This document shows positions 10,187 to 17,948 of a DNA stretch of 64,000 nucleotides, in pieces (positions within the stretch are counted from its first letter, which is position 1; the number at the start of each line of letters is the position of its first letter). The notes beneath the pieces were generated by a model. That model was not told the origin of the DNA and made no database searches. It worked only from the letters and a program-made list of their open reading frames with translations. The DNA comes from Crocinitomicaceae bacterium (GTDB taxonomy: Bacteria; Bacteroidota; Bacteroidia; Flavobacteriales_D; Crocinitomicaceae). The DNA lies in contig JADJGJ010000004.1 of the NCBI GenBank assembly GCA_016708105.1, positions 1 through 64,000 of the forward strand, written 5' to 3'. A program made the translations under genes and the position numbers.

Positions 10187-11428
10187 ATGATGAAAAACTT
10201 CACTAACATGGTTGTCTTGATCTGTTGCATTTTCAGTGCTATCACGGTCAATGCACAAATTGGAAATTATACATACAAACGAAAAATTGAAAATCAGCAG
10301 GCTGAATGGCATAAAATAAGATTGCCTGAAGATATCTATCAAAAGACACAACACAATTTGGCTGATCTCAGAATTTATGGAATTAATGAAACCGGTGACA
10401 CCATTGAAGCAGGCTACATTATTGAAAACACAAATGATGAGATCATTCAAGTTGAAAGATCATTTTCTATGCTCAATGAAGTCAAAAAAGATCAGGTGTA
10501 TTATTACACTTTCAAACCTGATCAGAAAGAGCCGGTCAACGAAATTTTTATGAATTTTTCAACGCCTAATTATGATTGGAAGATAAATTTATTAGGCAGC
10601 AATGACAATGAGAATTGGTTTACCATTTTAGAGAATTATCGCATGGTGTCACTACAAAATGAAACACAACATTATACTTTTAGCACGCTGTTTTTCAATA
10701 CAACAGATTACGCATATTATCAAGTTCAGATTCCGGCAAAAGAAAACCCTAATCTGCAATCAGCTAAAATTACGCATACCGAAATAAAATCAGGTGTTTT
10801 CAAAACTTATCCGAATCAAATTTCTATTCATGAAAACAAAGAAAATAATCAGACTGAAGTCACTATCCAACTTCATGAATTAGTGCCGGTGAACAGGATA
10901 TCAATTTTCTCCTCCTCTTCGTTTGATTTTTATCGTGATTTGGATATTGAAATTCTACGTGACAGCACAAAAACTGAAAAAGGATACATTAAAAATTATG
11001 AGCGTATTCATCAAAGTATCTACACGTCAATTCATCAACCGGCTTATGTTTTTGATAATCGCTTTGCTCAAGAATTGCGAATCATCATACACAATGGAAA
11101 CAACCCTGAAATAAACATTGATTCTGTTGTAGTTTCAGGTTTTACACATGAACTCCTAATTCGTTTCACTGAACCTGCTGACTATTTTTTTTATTACGGC
11201 AATCAGCAAGCATCATTACCTGATTACGATTTGCAACATTTTGTTGAAAGTATTCCATCTGAATTGACTTATTTAACCTTAGGACCTGAAGAAATTACAT
11301 CACAAGGAACAGCCAATCCCTCAGAACCTTTTTTCAAAAACAAGGCCTGGCTTTGGGTTTTAATGGGACTGGTAATTCTAATTCTTGGATGGTTCTCGGT
11401 GAAAATGCTTTCAAAGACAAATAGCTGA
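10187..11428 (+). CDS. DUF3999-like membrane-anchored periplasmic protein
   Basis: About 413 residues, beginning 25 bases after the DUF2339 gene and probably co-transcribed with it. There is an N-terminal signal sequence (MMKNFTNMVVLICCIFSAIT, then VNAQ). The conserved YTYKRKIENQQAEWHKIRLP opening and the DLRIYGINETGDTIEAGYIIE segment resemble DUF3999, which is normally paired with DUF2339. The body is predicted beta-rich, with segments suggesting galactose-binding-like folds (INLLGSNDNENWFTI). A single membrane span near the C-terminus (AWLWVLMGLVILILGWFSV) is followed by a short basic tail, so most of the protein should be periplasmic. Its function is unknown. Confidence 0.75.
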   Translation: MMKNFTNMVVLICCIFSAITVNAQIGNYTYKRKIENQQAEWHKIRLPEDIYQKTQHNLADLRIYGINETGDTIEAGYIIENTNDEIIQVERSFSMLNEVKKDQVYYYTFKPDQKEPVNEIFMNFSTPNYDWKINLLGSNDNENWFTILENYRMVSLQNETQHYTFSTLFFNTTDYAYYQVQIPAKENPNLQSAKITHTEIKSGVFKTYPNQISIHENKENNQTEVTIQLHELVPVNRISIFSSSSFDFYRDLDIEILRDSTKTEKGYIKNYERIHQSIYTSIHQPAYVFDNRFAQELRIIIHNGNNPEINIDSVVVSGFTHELLIRFTEPADYFFYYGNQQASLPDYDLQHFVESIPSELTYLTLGPEEITSQGTANPSEPFFKNKAWLWVLMGLVILILGWFSVKMLSKTNS

Positions 11429-11518
11429 AACCCATTTTTAAAAAACGTTAAATTCATAGTCATTTTTTGAATTTAATTTCAGGAGACAAGATTTAAATCA
11501 GATCTTGACAAAATAATT

Positions 11519-12274
11519 ATGCATTCACTCAAGCCATTTTCAGATAAGAACTTGTTTTTGTTTGTCCTCATTTCATTCAGCATGTTGACTACATGTACGC
11601 GTGAAAAACACGCAGAAATATTTGATAAAAAAACAAAACAAGAACCTGTGTATACCATTGAAAAGATGGATAGCATTCTCTCATTATTTGAATCTGTTTC
11701 TTTTTCAGAATTGCCAGATGAATACTTAACTTATACAGATCCCCAAGGCATATTCAACAAGAAATTAAAGGATAAAAAATATCGGATAGTACAGGGAGAC
11801 GAATGTTATTTATACATTGTTGGAAAAAACAGAATTCAAAATTTTCTTTGCACAGATAAATATTTCATTGAAAACGAAAAAAATATTGAGGCAAATAAAA
11901 AACAATACTGGTTGATTGATCGTCAACTTTTGGTTTGGATTCTGGAATTTATAGATGAATTAAAATCACAAGGCTATAACCGAGATGGATTTGAAGTGCG
12001 AGAAAGCCACCGGCATGCATATTATAACCAAGAGCGTGGTGGAGCAACACAAAGCCAGCATATTTTTGGAACTGCTGCAGATCTCACCATCAAAGACATT
12101 AACAACGATGGTAAAGAAAATGAAACTGATAAAGAAATAGCCCTTGAAATCTTGGAAACTCTGGTGGGTGATAAAGGAGGTATGGGCTTGTATCCCGGCA
12201 CCATGACCATACACATTGACACACGCGGTTTCAGGGCAAGATGGAACAATTACAAACGACCAAATAAGCCATGA
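11519..12274 (+). CDS. Peptidase M15-family lipoprotein (LD/DD-carboxypeptidase-like)
   Basis: About 251 residues. The N-terminus (FLFVLISFSMLTTC) has a hydrophobic stretch followed by a Cys in a lipobox-like LTTC, so it is probably an exported lipoprotein. The C-terminal half carries M15_3/DUF882-type zinc-peptidase motifs: ESHRHAYYN, SQHIFGTAADL (the HxxxxxxD metal site) and HIDTRGFRARW (second His). Enzymes of this type trim peptidoglycan stem peptides. An unusual feature is the EF-hand-like loop DINNDGKENETDKE inserted just after the metal site, as seen in some dockerin-like calcium loops. It stands alone on the plus strand between the DUF3999 and bestrophin genes. Confidence 0.78.
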   Translation: MHSLKPFSDKNLFLFVLISFSMLTTCTREKHAEIFDKKTKQEPVYTIEKMDSILSLFESVSFSELPDEYLTYTDPQGIFNKKLKDKKYRIVQGDECYLYIVGKNRIQNFLCTDKYFIENEKNIEANKKQYWLIDRQLLVWILEFIDELKSQGYNRDGFEVRESHRHAYYNQERGGATQSQHIFGTAADLTIKDINNDGKENETDKEIALEILETLVGDKGGMGLYPGTMTIHIDTRGFRARWNNYKRPNKP

Positions 12275-12308
12275 AAAAATCGCAGAAATGCTGTTTGGTA
12301 ATTTGGGT

Positions 12309-12316
12309 TAATTTTG
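12309..12316 (+). promoter_or_regulatory. Possible -7 box of the bestrophin-like gene
   Basis: TAATTTTG matches TAnnTTTG and lies 19 bases before ATG 12336. A TTTG at 12294 is too close to be a normal -33 element. Confidence 0.4.
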
Positions 12317-12335
12317 TGTCATAATACAATTCAAG

Positions 12336-13202
12336 ATGATTAAATACAATCCCAAAACATGGTTCAGTATTATTTTTCATTTTCATAAAAGTGATACATT
12401 TTATATTTTGTGGAAAGAGCTCATTGTAGTTGCACTGCTAACGTCAGCATTTGTTTACCTTGAAATACATTATTGGAATTTGGGTGAGAAACTATCAAGC
12501 CTCATGCAAATTTTCACGCTGATAGGTTTTGTATTGTCTCTATTGCTGGTGTTTCGAACCAATACAGCATACGACCGCTGGTGGGAAGGAAGAAGATTAT
12601 GGGGACTTTTAGTGAACAACACGCGCAATTTGGCAATCAAAATAAAGTCTATGCAATTAGATCATGAGACAGAAAATTATTTTGCACGCATGATTTCAAA
12701 TTATGCTTTTGCCATGAAAGAGCAGTTGCGAGAAGGCGTAAAACTAGAAGAACTTGATTTGACAGAAAATGAATTAGACGAAATTCAAAAAGTGAATCAT
12801 AAAACTAGTTTAATTGCTCGCTGGCTTTATCAAAAATTACATGATTTAAAAGCAACCGGGCGTATCACACAAGAAGAATTTCTAGCATGCGATACCAATT
12901 TAGGCACCTTCTCAGATATCACCGGAGCATGCGAACGTATTAAAGGAACACCCATTCCCTATTCATACAGCATGTTTTTGAAAAAATTTATTTTCATTTA
13001 CGTCGCCACTGTTCCGTTTGCATTCATTCATGTGATGGGATATTATTCTATTGGCGTTGCCGTTTTTATTTTTTACATCCTGGTGAGTTTAGAAGTACTT
13101 GCAGAAGAAATTGAAGATCCGTTTGGACGCGATGACAATGATTTACCCACAGACGAGATCAGCATAAAAATCAGAGCAAATGTGAAGGAGATTCTTCGAT
13201 GA
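12336..13202 (+). CDS. Bestrophin-family (RFP-TM/UPF0187) anion channel-like membrane protein
   Basis: About 288 residues, the usual length for bacterial bestrophins. The opening YNPKTWFSIIFHFHKSDTF and the segment LLLVFRTNTAYDRWWEGRRLWG are highly characteristic: FRTNxAYxRWxEGRxxWG is the family signature. A second conserved block, GTPIPYSYSMFLKKFIFIYV, precedes the last two membrane spans. The end EEIEDPFGRDDNDLPTDEI matches the conserved acidic DPFGxxxNDLPxD motif. Bacterial homologues form pentameric ion channels in the inner membrane. A telomere-like repeat starts directly at the stop codon. Confidence 0.9.
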   Translation: MIKYNPKTWFSIIFHFHKSDTFYILWKELIVVALLTSAFVYLEIHYWNLGEKLSSLMQIFTLIGFVLSLLLVFRTNTAYDRWWEGRRLWGLLVNNTRNLAIKIKSMQLDHETENYFARMISNYAFAMKEQLREGVKLEELDLTENELDEIQKVNHKTSLIARWLYQKLHDLKATGRITQEEFLACDTNLGTFSDITGACERIKGTPIPYSYSMFLKKFIFIYVATVPFAFIHVMGYYSIGVAVFIFYILVSLEVLAEEIEDPFGRDDNDLPTDEISIKIRANVKEILR

Positions 13203-13608
13203 GGGGTTAGGGATTAGGGATTAGGGATTAGGGGTTAGGGATTAGGGGTTAGGGATTAGGGGTTAGGGATTAGGGATGATGACTTCAGATACGTCTCCTC
13301 ACTTGAGGGAGCATTAAGGAGGGTGACCGCAGAACTTAAAGTTTAAAAGGAGTTAGGGATTAGGGATGATGACTTCAGATACGTCTCCTCACTTGAGGGA
13401 GCATTAAGGAGGGTGACCGCAGAACTTAAAGTTTAAAAGGGGTTAGGGATTAGTGATGATGACTTCAGATACGTCTCCTCCCTTGAGGGAGGATTAAGGA
13501 GGGTGACCGCAGAACTTAGAATTTAAAAACAATACCCCAACACATCATTTCTCCTCACTTGAGGGAGGATTAAGGAGGGTGACCACAGAACTTAAAGTTT
13601 AAAAGGGG
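13203..13608 (+). repeat. GGGATTA-type microsatellite followed by about 3.6 copies of a 90-bp tandem repeat
   Basis: From the bestrophin stop codon to about 13275, runs of GGATTAGG / GGGTTAGG alternate. Then a 90-bp unit (GGTTAGGGATTAGGGATGAT... ending in GTTTAAAAGG) occurs at 13261, 13351 and 13441, with a partial, rearranged copy from about 13551 to 13608. Each unit contains an inverted core (CTCCTCACTTGAGGGAG) and the trailer GATTAAGGAGGGTGACC. No reading frame crosses it. Divergence between copies is a few bases, so the expansion looks recent. It lies between convergent genes. Confidence 0.85.
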
Positions 13609-13656
13609 TTAGGGATTAGCTGATAGGGTGTTCTGATGAATTAAAGATGTCCCGTT

Positions 13657-13689
13657 AAAAATTTCCTCCTGCATGGGAGGAAATTTTTT
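13657..13689. terminator. Bidirectional hairpin terminator between convergent genes
   Basis: A perfect 13-bp stem AAAAATTTCCTCC / GGAGGAAATTTTT encloses a 6-base loop and ends in a T run on both strands. It can terminate both the bestrophin transcript and the oppositely oriented pseudouridine synthase transcript that ends at 13756. Confidence 0.75.
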
Positions 13690-13755
13690 AACAAATTCAA
13701 TTTTATGCAACTGGCCGTCCTTCCCCTTGGGATGGATTGAAGATGGGACCCCCCA

Positions 13756-15201
13756 TTACAACATCCGCAAATAATTCACCTCAACATCTGTCAAATGACG
13801 ATAATTACCACGAGGTAAATCCTTTTTAGTAAGACCGGCGAACATGACACGATCAAGGCGTTTTACAACATGACCTAATGATTCAAACATGCGTCTTACA
13901 ACACGATATTTTCCTGAGTGAATTTCAACTCCCAGTTCATGTCCTTTGCTCTCTTTCAGGATTTCTACTTTATCTGCTTTTACAAATCCCCCATCTTCCA
14001 ATTCAACACCACTCAGTAATTTTTCAACCTGCTCAAAAGACACCGGTTCATCTGTTTCCACGTGATACAATTTTTTTACTTCATACCGTGGATGGGTCAG
14101 TTTTTTCGCGAGGTCGCCATCATTGGTAAACAACAATAATCCTGTGGTATTTCTGTCTAATCTGCCCACCGGATATATACGTTCTTTACATGCTTTTGCA
14201 ACAAGTACCATCACCGTTTTTCTATCCATTGGATCATCCATTGTGGTGATAAAATCTTTTGGTTTATTAAGTAAGACGTACCGCTTTTTTTCTGCGCGTA
14301 CGGTTGCTCCGTCATATTTCACTTCATCGCCCGGCTTCACTTTATAACCTAGTTCAGTTACAATGACACCATTCACCTTTACAATGCCGGTAGCAATGAG
14401 TACATCTGCTTCACGACGTGAACAAATTCCTGCATTCGCCAAAAATTTATTCAATCTGATGTCTTCAGAAAAACTTGGTAATGGATCTCCCTTTGGTTTT
14501 TTTTCACGATCAAAGGGCGCATATTTTTTACCTGATCCCTTTACAAATTTCTTAGCATTGTATTCTCTTTTCTTTTCTCCGTCAGTATCAGAATAAGATT
14601 TCTTGGAGTCAGATGATCGTTTGTGTTCCCTGTTTGTATCAGACTTTTTTTCGCTGTCAAAGGATGAATATTTTTTACTCGCATCAGGCTCACCTTTCTT
14701 AAATGACGAATTGCGTTTTTTATCCGTGTCTTTATCAGAATAAGATTTCTTGGAGTCAGATGATCGCTTGTAATCTCTGTTTGTATCAGACTTTTTTTCG
14801 CTGTCAAAGGATGAATATTTTTTACTCGCATCAGGCTCACCTTTCTTAAATGACGAAGCGCGTTTTTTATCCGTGTCTTTATCAGAATAAGATTTCTTGG
14901 AGTCAGATGATCGCTTGTAATCTCGGTCATAACCTGATTTCTTTTCTCCATCTTTGGATGCGTATTTTTTACCGGTATCCTTATCACTTTTTTTGAATGA
15001 CGACGATCGTTTTTTATCAGGGTCAGTATCAGAAAAAGATTTTTTCTTACCGGGTGCTCCTTTGAATTCTCTATCCATTCCGGGCTTTTTTCCGGATGAT
15101 TTTTCTTCTGAATTTCTTGATTTGTTTCTTCCGGCCGAAAACCCATCTCGGGTTCCACCAAATTTTTTAGCCGATTGGCCAGATTTTTTTTGATTACTCA
15201 T
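13756..15201 (-). CDS. RluB/RsuA-family rRNA pseudouridine synthase with repetitive basic N-terminal extension
   Basis: About 481 residues. The C-terminal ~240 residues form a standard RsuA/RluB/RluE-type enzyme: an S4 RNA-binding domain (IRLNKFLANAGICSRREADVLI), then the catalytic region with YPVGRLDRNTTGLLLFTNDG (the Asp of GRLDxxxxGLLL is the catalytic residue), and the ending FESLGHVVKRLDRVMFAGL. The first ~240 residues are Lys/Ser/Asp-rich, low-complexity and built from four 49-residue repeats (SDSKKSYSDKDTDKKR, GEPDASKKYSSFDSEKK). Basic tails are common on this enzyme in Bacteroidota, but here the tail equals the enzyme in length. The tail is predicted disordered and probably binds RNA. 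The substrate is inferred to be 23S rRNA. Confidence 0.88.
   Translation of the reverse strand: MSNQKKSGQSAKKFGGTRDGFSAGRNKSRNSEEKSSGKKPGMDREFKGAPGKKKSFSDTDPDKKRSSSFKKSDKDTGKKYASKDGEKKSGYDRDYKRSSDSKKSYSDKDTDKKRASSFKKGEPDASKKYSSFDSEKKSDTNRDYKRSSDSKKSYSDKDTDKKRNSSFKKGEPDASKKYSSFDSEKKSDTNREHKRSSDSKKSYSDTDGEKKREYNAKKFVKGSGKKYAPFDREKKPKGDPLPSFSEDIRLNKFLANAGICSRREADVLIATGIVKVNGVIVTELGYKVKPGDEVKYDGATVRAEKKRYVLLNKPKDFITTMDDPMDRKTVMVLVAKACKERIYPVGRLDRNTTGLLLFTNDGDLAKKLTHPRYEVKKLYHVETDEPVSFEQVEKLLSGVELEDGGFVKADKVEILKESKGHELGVEIHSGKYRVVRRMFESLGHVVKRLDRVMFAGLTKKDLPRGNYRHLTDVEVNYLRML
14589..15176 (-). repeat. 147-bp tandem repeats inside the pseudouridine synthase gene (4 copies)
   Basis: The marker CAGAATAAGATTTCTTGGAG occurs at 14589, 14736 and 14883, spaced exactly 147 bp; a diverged CAGAAAAAGAT occurs at 15030, again 147 bp on. 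The period is a multiple of three, so the reading frame (49 residues per unit) is kept. The two central copies are nearly identical at DNA level, while the outer ones are eroded. The far edge of the fourth copy is approximate. Confidence 0.85.
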
Positions 15202-15237
15202 AATAGTTTGGAATCATCACGATTCGTATGTATGGCG

Positions 15238-15245
15238 CAAAGGTA
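15238..15245 (-). promoter_or_regulatory. -7 box of the pseudouridine synthase gene
   Basis: TACCTTTG on the minus strand fits TAnnTTTG, 37 bases upstream of the ATG at 15201. The 15202-15508 gene-free stretch otherwise holds only the hairpin at 15399-15472. Confidence 0.5.
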
Positions 15246-15398
15246 AGCATTTGGAAGGAATCTCCGTTGTTGAAATTGATTGAGACAAATCAAAACGTAA
15301 ATCCGGATGGTCTATTATAAATGCCAATCTCGTAACCAGAGGTTTTAATTAGCATCTTGATTTATCCGAAATTGAGGAATTGAATAAATAAACCGCAC

Positions 15399-15472
15399 GG
15401 GTTGCAATTGATGATCGTTCTGTAGGCGCAGGTCGCGACCTGCGCCTACGCAATGAATTTGATTTGCAACCC
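15399..15472. repeat. REP-like long hairpin with perfect 28-bp palindromic core
   Basis: The core 15422-15449 is a perfect palindrome (GTAGGCGCAGGTCG followed by its reverse complement). It is flanked by partly complementary arms starting with GGGTTGCAA (15399) and ending with TTGCAACCC (15472). The core is GC-rich in an AT-rich background, which suggests an acquired mobile or REP-like element. It could also act as a terminator-like block downstream of the small membrane protein gene, although it lacks a T tract. Confidence 0.75.
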
Positions 15473-15508
15473 TTCAATTGACGTGGAGATTCAATTGCTT
15501 AATTTGGT

Positions 15509-15793
15509 TTATCTGCGCAAATACCGAATGCCCTTAACCACACCAAAGATCAGCAACATGTTGAGGAAAATTCCAACAAAAAACAAAACTATACCATCAC
15601 CATAGGGCTGCATCAGATCAGCAACTAAATTGCCAAAAAAAAATAATATTCCAAGTGCCTGGTATGACCATTCGCAAACTATGCTTACGCAAGTTCCCTC
15701 TTCATAACCATAAGCCGGTATGATAAAAATCAAATACAACAACGCATGGATTGCAAATGAAATGGTAAACCAGACAATGAGTTCTTTTAACAT
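15509..15793 (-). CDS. Small hypothetical membrane protein (94 aa)
   Basis: Three probable membrane spans: IVWFTISFAIHALLYLIFI, YQALGILFFFGNLVADL and GIVLFFVGIFLNMLLIFGVV. The C-terminal tail is basic (KGIRYLRR), so the C-terminus is probably cytoplasmic. I do not recognise the family. It is preceded on the same strand by kdsB, 92 bases away, and followed by a long hairpin. The normal start (MLKELIVWF) and membrane-protein composition support a real gene. Function unknown. Confidence 0.55.
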   Translation of the reverse strand: MLKELIVWFTISFAIHALLYLIFIIPAYGYEEGTCVSIVCEWSYQALGILFFFGNLVADLMQPYGDGIVLFFVGIFLNMLLIFGVVKGIRYLRR

Positions 15794-15885
15794 GCGTTTG
15801 GGTGGGTTATTATTTCTTGGAAAGACTTAATGGACAATTACGACATTGTATGAATTAACAGCTTAACAAATTCATCGCAGAAATA

Positions 15886-16629
15886 TCACCCCCCATTCAA
15901 CGCCCTAATCACTTTAGCCACATCATCAGGCGTATCAATATTTGGCGTTTCAATATGAGTTTCTACGGTGGCAATTTTGTATCCATTGAAAAGCCAACGG
16001 AGTTGTTCTAAGGATTCAGCTTTTTCAATTTCGGCCGGTTCCAATTGCAACAGTTTTTTTAGCGTATCAGTGCGCCAAGCGTAAATGCCAATGTGTTTAT
16101 AATATGGTAAGGCTTCATGCCAATGCGCCTCGTTTTTGCCTTGCACAAAAGGAATCGGACTACGACTGAAATACATGGCAAATCCCGCGCAATCTAAGAC
16201 CACTTTAATACGATTTTCATTTTCAATATCCGCCGAATTGTGCAGACGTTTTACTACAGTTCCAATTTCTACATCAGGTCGCTTAAACAAACCAAGCACT
16301 TCATCAATTTGTCCAGGTCTCACCAGCGGCTCATCTCCTTGTATGTTGATTACTACATCATAATCAGGAAATTTTTCAATGACTTCACCGCACCGCGATG
16401 TTCCATTTGCATGATCAATAGATGTCATTACAGCGTGTCCTCCAAAATCTTGCACGTGATTCCAAATGCGTTCATCATCTGTTGCTACAACCACCTCACT
16501 CAATAATGCCGATTGTTTTGCCTGCTCATACACCCGCTGAATCATGGTTTTGCCTAATAAATCAACCAGGGGTTTGCCGGGAAACCGCGATGATTGATAC
16601 CGTGCAGGAATAATTCCAATGGCTTTCAC
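15886..16629 (-). CDS. kdsB: 3-deoxy-manno-octulosonate cytidylyltransferase (CMP-Kdo synthetase)
   Basis: About 247 residues from a GTG start at 16629, giving the family's normal N-terminus (KAIGIIPARYQSSRFPGKPL). The longer frame from 16677 adds a non-conserved MIIQQIFLHLPIKFFF and reaches towards the repeat array, so I reject it. Conserved elements: the nucleotide-binding PARYQSSRFPGKPL loop, VVATDDERI, GDEPLV (metal-binding Asp) and the YKHIGIYAWR segment. The enzyme activates Kdo as CMP-Kdo for lipid A/LPS inner core synthesis in the cytoplasm. Its upstream region is occupied by a 1.2-kb tandem repeat array shared with the divergent PfkB kinase. Confidence 0.93.
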   Translation of the reverse strand: MKAIGIIPARYQSSRFPGKPLVDLLGKTMIQRVYEQAKQSALLSEVVVATDDERIWNHVQDFGGHAVMTSIDHANGTSRCGEVIEKFPDYDVVINIQGDEPLVRPGQIDEVLGLFKRPDVEIGTVVKRLHNSADIENENRIKVVLDCAGFAMYFSRSPIPFVQGKNEAHWHEALPYYKHIGIYAWRTDTLKKLLQLEPAEIEKAESLEQLRWLFNGYKIATVETHIETPNIDTPDDVAKVIRALNGG

Positions 16630-16681
16630 AAAAAAAAATTTAATGGGTAAATGTAAAAATATCTGTTGTATTATCATCCAT

Positions 16682-16849
16682 CGGGACGTGATGAATCATT
16701 ATGATACAACGACCATCGTTATACGGGACGTGATGAATCATCATGATACAACGACCATCGTTATGCGGGACGTGATGAATCATCATGATACAACGACCAT
16801 CGTTATACGGGACGTGATGAATCATCATGATGCAACGGCCATCGTTATA
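16682..16849 (+). repeat. 42-bp tandem repeat, four copies
   Basis: Units begin at 16682, 16724, 16766 and 16808, exactly 42 bp apart, each starting CGGGACGTGATGAATCATCA and ending ACCATCGTTATA. Copies differ by one to three bases. The unit is a multiple of three, so both strands show spurious open frames. There are no unique spacers, so this is not a CRISPR array. It runs directly into the 248-bp repeat. Confidence 0.9.
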
Positions 16850-17880
16850 CGGGACGTGATGAATCACGTCCCTACGATTGTAAAAATGTCGTCCCGACGC
16901 CATTGATTGCATTTCTTCGTATCCCACGCGATTTATCGCGCATCGAAAATTCACCCCATTTATTACATCGCGGTTATTTAATCCATTGGAATATTTTACA
17001 TTTCGTTTTATTTCATCAATTCTGAATTGACTTCACACGGGACGTATCATCGTTATACGGGACGAATCATTGTCAAACCCAACGTATCATCGTTATACGG
17101 GACGTGATGAATCAAGTCCCTACGATTGTAAAAATGTCGTCCCGACGCCATTCATTGCATTCCTTCGTATCCCACGCGATTTATCGCGCATCGAAAATTC
17201 ACCCCATTTATTACATCGCGGTTATTTAATCCATTGGAATATTTTACATTTCGTTTTATTTCATCAATTCTGAATTGACTTCACACGGGACGTATCATCG
17301 TTATACGGGACGAATCATTGTCAAACCCAACGTATCATCGTTATACGGGACGTGATGAATCACGTCCCTACGATTGTAAAAATGTCGTCCCGACGCCATT
17401 CATTGCATTCCTTCGTATCCCACGCGATTTATCGCGCATCGAAAATTCACCCCATTTATTACATCGCGGTTATTTAATCCATTGGAATGTTTCACATTTC
17501 GTTTTATTTCATCAATTGTGAATTGTCTTCACACGGGACGAATCGTTGACGTATCATCGTTATACGGGACGAATCATTGTCAAACCCAACGTATCATCGT
17601 TATACGGGACGTGATGAATCACGTCCCTACGATTGTAAAAATGTCGTCCCGACGCCATTGATTGCATTTCTTCGTATCCCACGCGATTTATCGCGCATCG
17701 AAAATTCACCCCATTTATTACATCGCGGTTATTTAATCCATTGGAATGTTTCACATTTCGTTTTATTTCATCAATTGTGAATTGTCTTCACACGGGACGT
17801 ATCATCGTTATACGGGACGAATCATTGTCAAACCCAACGTATCATCGTTATACGGGACGTGATGAATCACGTCCCTACGA
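16850..17880 (+). repeat. 248-bp higher-order tandem repeat, four copies plus a truncated fifth
   Basis: Units start (CGGGACGTGATGAATCA) at 16850, 17098, 17346, 17605 and 17853. Spacings are 248, 248, 259 (an 11-bp insertion) and 248; the fifth stops after 28 bp. Each unit opens with the hairpin GGGACGTGAT-GA-ATCACGTCCC (AAGTCCC in the second copy), carries a second small hairpin (GCGATTTATCGC), and ends with two short echoes of the 42-bp unit (ATCATCGTTATACGGGACG). 248 is not a multiple of three, so the similar 67-residue open frames in each copy are not joined and are probably not translated. The array fills the kdsB/PfkB divergent intergenic region. Confidence 0.9.
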
Positions 17881-17922
17881 TGTTTACGTTGTTGGTTCAT
17901 CTGATTTCTGTTGCCTTTTTCC

Positions 17923-17930
17923 TATCTTTG
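17923..17930 (+). promoter_or_regulatory. -7 promoter box of the PfkB kinase gene
   Basis: TATCTTTG, a perfect TAnnTTTG match, lies 18 bases before ATG 17949 and 42 bases after the last repeat unit. The repeat array thus ends just upstream of the promoter core. Confidence 0.6.
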
Positions 17931-17948
17931 CGGTCAAATTTAAAAAAC

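Noticed and set aside
13203..13275. A real telomere or chromosome end
   Set aside because: The sequence continues on both sides with ordinary genes; the TTAGGG-like runs are a microsatellite.
14541..15161. 206-codon antisense-frame ORF within the pseudouridine synthase gene
   Set aside because: A shadow of the Lys-rich repeat in another frame; composition follows the repeat and there is no start signal.
16682..17880. CRISPR array
   Set aside because: Units are contiguous with no unique spacers, the period changes from 42 to 248 bp, and no cas genes are present.
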